Of a DNA stretch of 64,000 nucleotides, positions 57,984 to 64,000 are shown one piece after another; within the stretch, counting starts at the first letter, position 1; each line of letters opens with the position of its first letter. The translations under genes were made by a program, and so were the position numbers. Source of the stretch: Antennarius striatus (taxonomy: Eukaryota; Chordata; Actinopteri; Lophiiformes; Antennariidae); the NCBI RefSeq assembly GCF_040054535.1, contig NC_090797.1:11234501-11298500 (forward strand). Direction: 5' to 3'. The notes beneath the pieces are model-generated. The model saw only the letters and a program-made list of their open reading frames with translations, was not told where the DNA came from and ran no database searches.

Positions 57984-59747
57984 CTGTGTCGAGCTGAAAC
58001 CCTGACAACAACTATCTATAGGGATTATGAATGTGTAATCCTGCAGGAAAAAATGCTTCTAACCTATGAATTGAACAAATGTATTCACTAACACATATAA
58101 AACCATTGAAGAATAAAGAGAAAATCACAAATCATTAGAGGAGTTAAGACATGTTGAGTAAAAGATGTTGTGTCATGCAAGCAGAATTCAGGTGTGAGGA
58201 TGTTGCTGCTATCAGGTAAACAAAGACAGTGTGGCCGGGTTATATGAGGGTTTCATCCCAACTACTTCCAAACCCAAGAGGAATTAATTTGACAGAAGAC
58301 TTCAACTCTTTTCTGATTTTCCATCTGCTGATCCACTACCAAAAAGATTCTAAACCAGAGCCTCTCCCTAGGAAGCACTTAATTCATGTAAATGATTTAT
58401 AATGATGTAATAAAATACTGTTTATCACACATAGCCAGTTGTCCATGACTATAAAGGGGATTTTTCTGTGTGTTCATTATCAAGTTCTAATAGGGTATTT
58501 TTAGTCTGATCAGCTTAAAAATATGTCCAGAAGGGCTCCACCCTAACCCTCAAAATATACCTGGTCAGTAAGAAGAGCCAGGATTCGTAAGAGGCGGGAT
58601 TCGGGAAGTGTGAGGTTTTAAAAAGCACTTTATAAAAAAACTCAAACTAAAGGTGGAGAATGAACATTCAGATATTATTTCATTGAACCAGCGGTGCAGT
58701 GGGTAGCGCTGCCGTCTCACAGCATTCCACCTGAGGCATTTATGTGTGTTCTCCCCCATGTGTGCGTGTCTTCTGTTCCGGTTCCGGGCTTCTTGCCACC
58801 AACAAAATAATTTCTAAAACACCATAAATTTCTCCCCAGATGTCAAAGTCAAGTGATTCTCCTCCTCATTAGAAATTATTATCACCTCCTAAGATATTTT
58901 AATGCATCACACTATCTCTAGTTATCAGACTGACATTGACTGTATTGCTATAATTATCTCTATGAAAAGTTAGATGTTACTTCTTAAGTCATGCATGTGA
59001 ATAGATCATTATGAATGAACTGAAATGCTCCTGCAGACACAGGGAGAATAAGCATCACATAATTTAAACAATTCAGAAAACAAGGGTTTAACACGATGGT
59101 GAAATAATTTAAGCAGTTATCAATGTGTAGTGAATGCACCGTCTCTGAACCACCATTCATAACCAGTGAGCTCTGTGATGGGTCTAGTCCAGGAGTCCTG
59201 CTTCAAATTCCATCAACGCTGGTTCAATACACACGTGTAGAAAACTGACTGCAGTCACATATCCCTGATGACTTCAACAGAAATAACTATTCGTGGCAGT
59301 ACAAAGCACTTTATATTCTGGCTGAGATGCAAAGCAAGTGTGTTTCCTCTAGTAATGTCTTGGCTGACAGCACTCAGCTATAAACACTACTTCAGAGAAA
59401 TCATCCATTATGGATGTTTCAAGGATATATTTGCATGATTCTGTTTGGATAAACACTCTGGAATGGCCCTAAAAATGATGTCTCAGGGTGAAATACCTCA
59501 GCTGGAGGTGCTGGAGGCGCTTTAAACACCAGAAAGTTCAGAGGTCCATGGTAATGCAGACAAAATATAAATTAGCGCCCCTCTTTCATGGGTTGATATT
59601 TCCTTTTGCTACCCGTAGAGAATTAAACAAACATGCTGACATTATCTTTTACGTCTCTGTTCATGCACTGACAGGTTCTTTAGCGTCTTTAGTCTCTGAG
59701 ACCAGTTGTTAAACCAGCAGGTGCAGCTGTTGGAGATATAATACTAT

Positions 59748-59749
<2 letters not shown>

Positions 59750-59783
<34 letters not shown>
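59750..59783. repeat. (AC)n microsatellite
   Basis: About 17 AC units. Confidence 0.96.
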
Positions 59784-59786
<3 letters not shown>

Positions 59787-60499
59787 CATCAGATGTCTGC
59801 ATGAGAGCAGAGATACTGATCTCTGTACTTTCTGAACTACATTTTCTCATCAGCTATATCCAATCATTAAAAAGTGCCTTCTTTGCATGCTGTTATGTGT
59901 TCTTCTTTTTGAATAGCTGAAATTTACTATTAGTTTCTAAAAGAGTATGACATAAGGTAACTTGTCAGTGATATCAGGTCCTGGCACACTGTACAAATAT
60001 GAGAGTTGTAGAATATCGATAATTTATTAGCATTTTCTACAAAAACTCAAACAACAACTTGAGATACAATATCTGCTCACTTTTTCCACTATGACAGTAA
60101 AATGCACATGTTTGTCACTGACAATTCTGGCTATTTCAAATATTATTGGAAAAACATTTCATGTTATACTATTAGATGTTATATTATTCAAGAGCAGAAA
60201 ACATTCATATCATTAGTTGTTTTTTTTAAAATGTTCTTTAGCTTTTTGTACAAATGAGAATATTTTATGTGTTGTAAACATCAGTTTCTATTTTCCAACA
60301 TCCTCTGCAGGAATCGTTTTATTTTCTTGTGTATAAGGATACATTTTTCTTAAACATGCCTTTGAGAAACAGGCTCTAGTCACTAAACAGGAGCAGACTA
60401 GGATGAAAACACTCAGTGCCGAGGGAAGAAACAAACTTGATTCGAGGTCACTTAGTGATGTGTGACATGAATATTGAATTAAGTTCTCTCCCTCTCTCT

Positions 60500-60620
<121 letters not shown>

Positions 60621-61300
60621 TAGTTTCCAAAGAAGGGGCTGATCACCGTGCCCCCAAATCACACTGCTTCAGTTTTCATTTACTTTCCATCCATGCAAGC
60701 ACACGAACTGAGAGGGATTGCTGCAGGGTGCCATAGCAACCAGTGGGGCTATTCTCCTTCACTTGGCTGAGAGGGGAAAGAGACAAGGAGAGAGTTGATC
60801 AACAACACACATTTCGGATCTGCCTGTCACTGTCAGCTATGCATACACATACAAAAATAATTAGAAGTTAAATGCCAACATCTGCATATGCAAGTTTGGG
60901 AAGTGTGTGAATGCTGATGTAACTATTTGTGAGATGTGGGAATTATTTTTACATAAGGACAAGACATCTTAATGCACAAAAAAATTCATTTTTACCATCT
61001 ACAGGTTCATTTTCAGAGTTAAATCATGATTTTTTTTAAATATGGAAGTTATCTATATTGAAAACCAAATTTCCAGCTGCTTTGCTGTGAGATAAAGCAT
61101 CTGTTGTTTTCTTTCTTTGTTGTCAGTTGGTTTTTAGTTAGTTTGTGATTGTTTTTTGTAGCTGTAATAATTGTCATTTTTTAATCAATATTGACTTTTG
61201 AATATCTAGTGTGAACTAAACAAAAAAAATAAGAAGAAAACAGTCGCATTTCGTTCAAGACAACAGTACATTTTTACCAGTGTCTCAAGTAAAGGCAAAG

Positions 61301-61567
61301 CCTTACTAGTATTTCACTTTGAGCTTGAATTGCGCCACCAAATGGTAGATGTAGGTCACTGCGGTTTGACGTCATCACCAAGCGACAAGGAAGTGACGGA
61401 ATTCCCGTCCTTCAACCTCAGGAGCTCCAGCTCATGAACACAGGAGGGTTGTGTATGTGATCACACACAATAATAATAAGTTATTATTGGAGGTTATGTA
61501 GTGTTAAAACCCGCTGCAGCCGCCTGGAGACGTTAAAACTTTTTTGGAGGTTCCAGCGTTGCGTTTG
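61301..61567 (+). promoter_or_regulatory. coa6: coa6 promoter and first non-coding exon
   Basis: A more GC-rich stretch containing GTGACGGAATTCCCG leads to a candidate untranslated exon ending GCGTTTG|GTGAGTG at 61567. The coding exon follows after an acceptor TGTGGTGCAG at 62158. The transcription start is not fixed. Confidence 0.5.
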
Positions 61568-62163
61568 GTGAGTGTTTATACCGCTAACAGCTAATGCTAA
61601 CACATTAGCACTGACTGACACGAGTAATAATAATAATAATAGATATAATGTAAATAGTTTAAAGTCACTTATTTGAATGATCATGATACATAAAGCATAT
61701 ATTACATTTTCTGAGGCTCATGTGAGAATGTAGAATCACAGCATGAAGGATTTAACATGAAGACAAGCAATAAAAACATGGCATGCTAAAAGAAATGTTA
61801 TTAATGTTATAATGTAATGCCATTTATTTTTCTCCGTTCTTGGACACTGAGCAATACAGAATGATTATAGTGAGAAACGTGTTTCTGGGGCAGGTTTTAT
61901 ATATACTGTAGTTATATATACATACATTAATAATTATTTTTTTACATTTTTAATTTAATTAATTAATTTTATATGTACTGTAGTTATATATACATACATT
62001 AATATATGTATACAATTTTAAAAAAAATACACTGAATTTATCCCCGCAGGGAAATTTAGATACAAAGTGTTTTTTTCTTCATTTTTCTTTTCTTCAATGC
62101 CTGTCACATTGCAGACTATAACTTACTTGGTATTTAAATCTCGCTTTCTGTGGTGCAGCAGTG

Positions 62164-62502
62164 ATGTCAGCTCCAAGCTCTGCAGAAAGGAAGGCCTGCT
62201 GGGACACCAGAGACCAGCTGTGGAAATGTCTGGATGACAATCACGACAATGCTGAATCCTGCGAAAAGTTTCAGAAAAAGTTTGAGGCAGCTTGTCCAGC
62301 GCAGTGGGTAATATCTCCTCTCTCAGTATAGGGCACCATATCAGAAAGACTGAAGTGAGAGCAATGTGATAAAATCTTAATCATTTTGAACTTAACTTTT
62401 CAGGTGAAATATTTCGCAAAGAGGAGAGATTTCCTGAAATACCAAGAGAGGATGCAGAAAGAAGGCTTCACGATTGCTGATGGCCCCAAGCAGCCGACTT
62501 AA
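62164..62502 (+). CDS. coa6: Cytochrome c oxidase assembly factor 6 homologue
   Basis: Two coding exons, 62164-62307 and 62404-62502, joined in phase 0, give 80 residues. It is a small intermembrane-space protein that helps deliver copper to the CuA site of cytochrome c oxidase subunit 2 with SCO proteins (family knowledge). The twin cysteine motifs are visible: Cys12-X9-Cys22 and Cys33-X10-Cys44, within KACWDTRDQLWKCLDDN and SCEKFQKKFEAACP. CPAQWVKYFAKRRDF follows. The length matches the family's short form. The start MSAPSSAERK follows the acceptor by five bases, so no upstream extension is available. AATAAA lies at 62629. Confidence 0.93.
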
Positions 62503-62628
62503 CCACCAGACAGGAAATTAGAATTTGTAGAATTGATGACTTTTTAGAAGTGCAGAATACATGACAGGTTTTTCCCCACTGAATGCTACGCAGAGAATGT
62601 GAACGTAAATTATTTTTCATGTAAGAGG

Positions 62629-62634
62629 AATAAA
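62629..62634 (+). terminator. coa6: coa6 polyadenylation signal candidate
   Basis: AATAAA 127 bases after the coa6 stop codon. Confidence 0.55.
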
Positions 62635-62847
62635 GAAAGATGTATATCAGCTAAAAGACATGTATATTTGAGCTGCTCCTCAGAAATAAGGGTTTATTAT
62701 GTCATCAAGCTCAGCTGATCTGAGCTGGTCTCTGATGAGGAAAATAAAATGATGTGAGGGAAATAAATCTCCAAAAGTGTTTGCAACAAAAAAAACCCAC
62801 ACACCTGGCCGGGAACACAAAAGTGACTACAAAAAACAAATGTTCAG

Positions 62848-62947
62848 TCTCACCAGAGAGGGAGAGGTCATCCAGAGAGGTGCCTGCGTCCTGGTAGTAC
62901 CCGATAATCCAACCGGCAGCTGTGCCGTCTTGACCGATTCCCCAGAC
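62848..62947 (+). other. Candidate exon of an unidentified gene
   Basis: After TGTTCAG one frame is open across 100 bases (EGEVIQRGACVLVVPDNPTG and further). It ends at a strong donor, CAGAC|GTGAGT. No family is recognised and no partner exon was found, so this may be chance. Confidence 0.2.
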
Positions 62948-63977
62948 GTGAGTTTTTTACAGATTTTCACGCTGTGAGGAATGTTTTCTGTAGTCCAATA
63001 AATTTATTCGTAGCTGCAGGTTTCTCTCCTGGTGATGCCTGGTTTATTCATCTCTCACCTGTGAATATCTATTAGTAAAGTTTTTGGTCCACACCTCCCT
63101 GACAGGTGCGTCTGAACACCTGGTCATTAATCCAACCATCATTACTAATTTCAGTGGAAAAATTACCGCTGTTCGAAATACATACATGTTGCACAAATTC
63201 TACATTCCTTTAGTATGCATTCATTCAACCCATAAAAAACCCTATGACATATACTTCATTAATGTGACGGTGTCACACAATTACTCTGGTGATAAAGTCT
63301 TACAATTGGGAAAACTGGGAATTAAATATTTCTGAATTGACAAAAGAGATGTGCAAAGTCATCCTGTTGCTTAAGATGTGAATACATCGAAATAAAATAT
63401 AGATTGTTTTATGATAAACACATACTTTGAGAGGAACTGGCCACTAAAATCTTTTCAAGAGAACTGCAAACCTTCAAGGCCTTGTTTTCTGTTTGCATCC
63501 ACACTGTCAAAGGGAATGCTGAAGTAATGTAAGCTGGCTGTTGAATGCTATAGCAACTGAGATAGATAGTGGTTCTGTAGGTTTTACATTTGTGAGGCTG
63601 TTGTTTATGGTTAATATGTCATGTGGGTCATTAAAAATAATACATTCAGAAGTTCCCAACAGCCAGACAACAAAGAAAATATTAAGGCAACCACAGTTGA
63701 AGCTCTTGTTTGCAGAATAAATAGAAACATTGAATGCATAGACTGATGGTAGGATTGCTGCGAAACATACAATCTTGCTGCCACATACTGAGAAAAACCT
63801 AAAAGGAGAGGTAAGCTCAGACATCAAGTCATCATCAAATCCATGATGGTATGACTTTAAATAGAGTACCATTTATTTTTTTAATATTGTAATGACATCA
63901 GGTACAAGAACATGATTGAGGGGGAAAAAAAATAACGTAAGCATTTACACTACTGCGTTCCATTATATAAGGAGCGT

Positions 63978-64000
63978 GGCAGTGGAGTTCCTCCACTGCC
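63978..64000. repeat. Perfect 10-bp inverted repeat at window edge
   Basis: GGCAGTGGAG, loop TTC, CTCCACTGCC. The arms may extend beyond the window. Confidence 0.85.

Larger units (their letters stand above)
62635..64000. other. No confident gene downstream of coa6
   Basis: One 100-bp stretch (62848-62947) is open between AG and GTGAGT and reads like protein. Otherwise the region is AT-rich with scattered short frames. A perfect hairpin closes the window. Confidence 0.5.

Overview
The window looks like genomic DNA from a teleost fish. Its genes have long introns with GT-AG borders. It is full of (CA)n/(TG)n microsatellites and pieces of fish-type transposons: non-LTR elements of several families, Tc1, hAT, a Ty3/gypsy fragment and small inverted-repeat elements. 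All four genes have vertebrate relatives. Gene models were built by hand from splice borders, reading phase and remembered family features; no alignment or transcript data were available.

Layout. (1) 0.2-1.4 kb: a decayed non-LTR retrotransposon. (2) 1.5-8.3 kb, minus strand: a Pim-like serine/threonine kinase gene. Its kinase domain lies in one exon (1504-2402). Upstream of it are six tandemly duplicated exons and a tiny start exon (ATG, AAA and one more base). All six copies are open on the minus strand, have lengths divisible by 3, carry AG/GT borders and are phase 1-1, matching both the start exon and the kinase exon. Full inclusion gives a predicted 622-residue protein. This exon array is the main discovery in the window. 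The longer-looking plus-strand frames over the repeats are shadows. (3) 9.1-10.1 kb: transposon debris, including gypsy pol. (4) 10.6-16.3 kb, plus strand: hbp1 (HMG-box transcription factor 1), 12 coding exons, 470 residues, with AXH domain and HMG box. (5) 19.0-54.1 kb, minus strand: ptprz1, a receptor-type tyrosine phosphatase of the zeta type, with 32 coding exons whose lengths sum to 4257 bp (1418 residues plus stop). It has a signal peptide, an inactive carbonic-anhydrase-like domain, one fibronectin III domain, a short spacer, one membrane segment, an active D1 and a dead D2 phosphatase domain. Introns 1 and 2 alone span about 20 kb. (6) 54.4-61.3 kb: intergenic, between the divergent ptprz1 and coa6 promoters. 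(7) 61.4-62.6 kb, plus strand: coa6, a twin-cysteine assembly factor of cytochrome c oxidase (80 residues). (8) 62.6-64 kb: no confident gene.

The genes are not functionally linked in any obvious way: a cytoplasmic or nuclear kinase, a nuclear repressor, a neural/glial membrane phosphatase and a mitochondrial assembly factor. Recurrent themes are tandem exon duplication (the kinase gene) and exons flanked by complementary dinucleotide repeats (hbp1 exon 12, ptprz1 exon 24).
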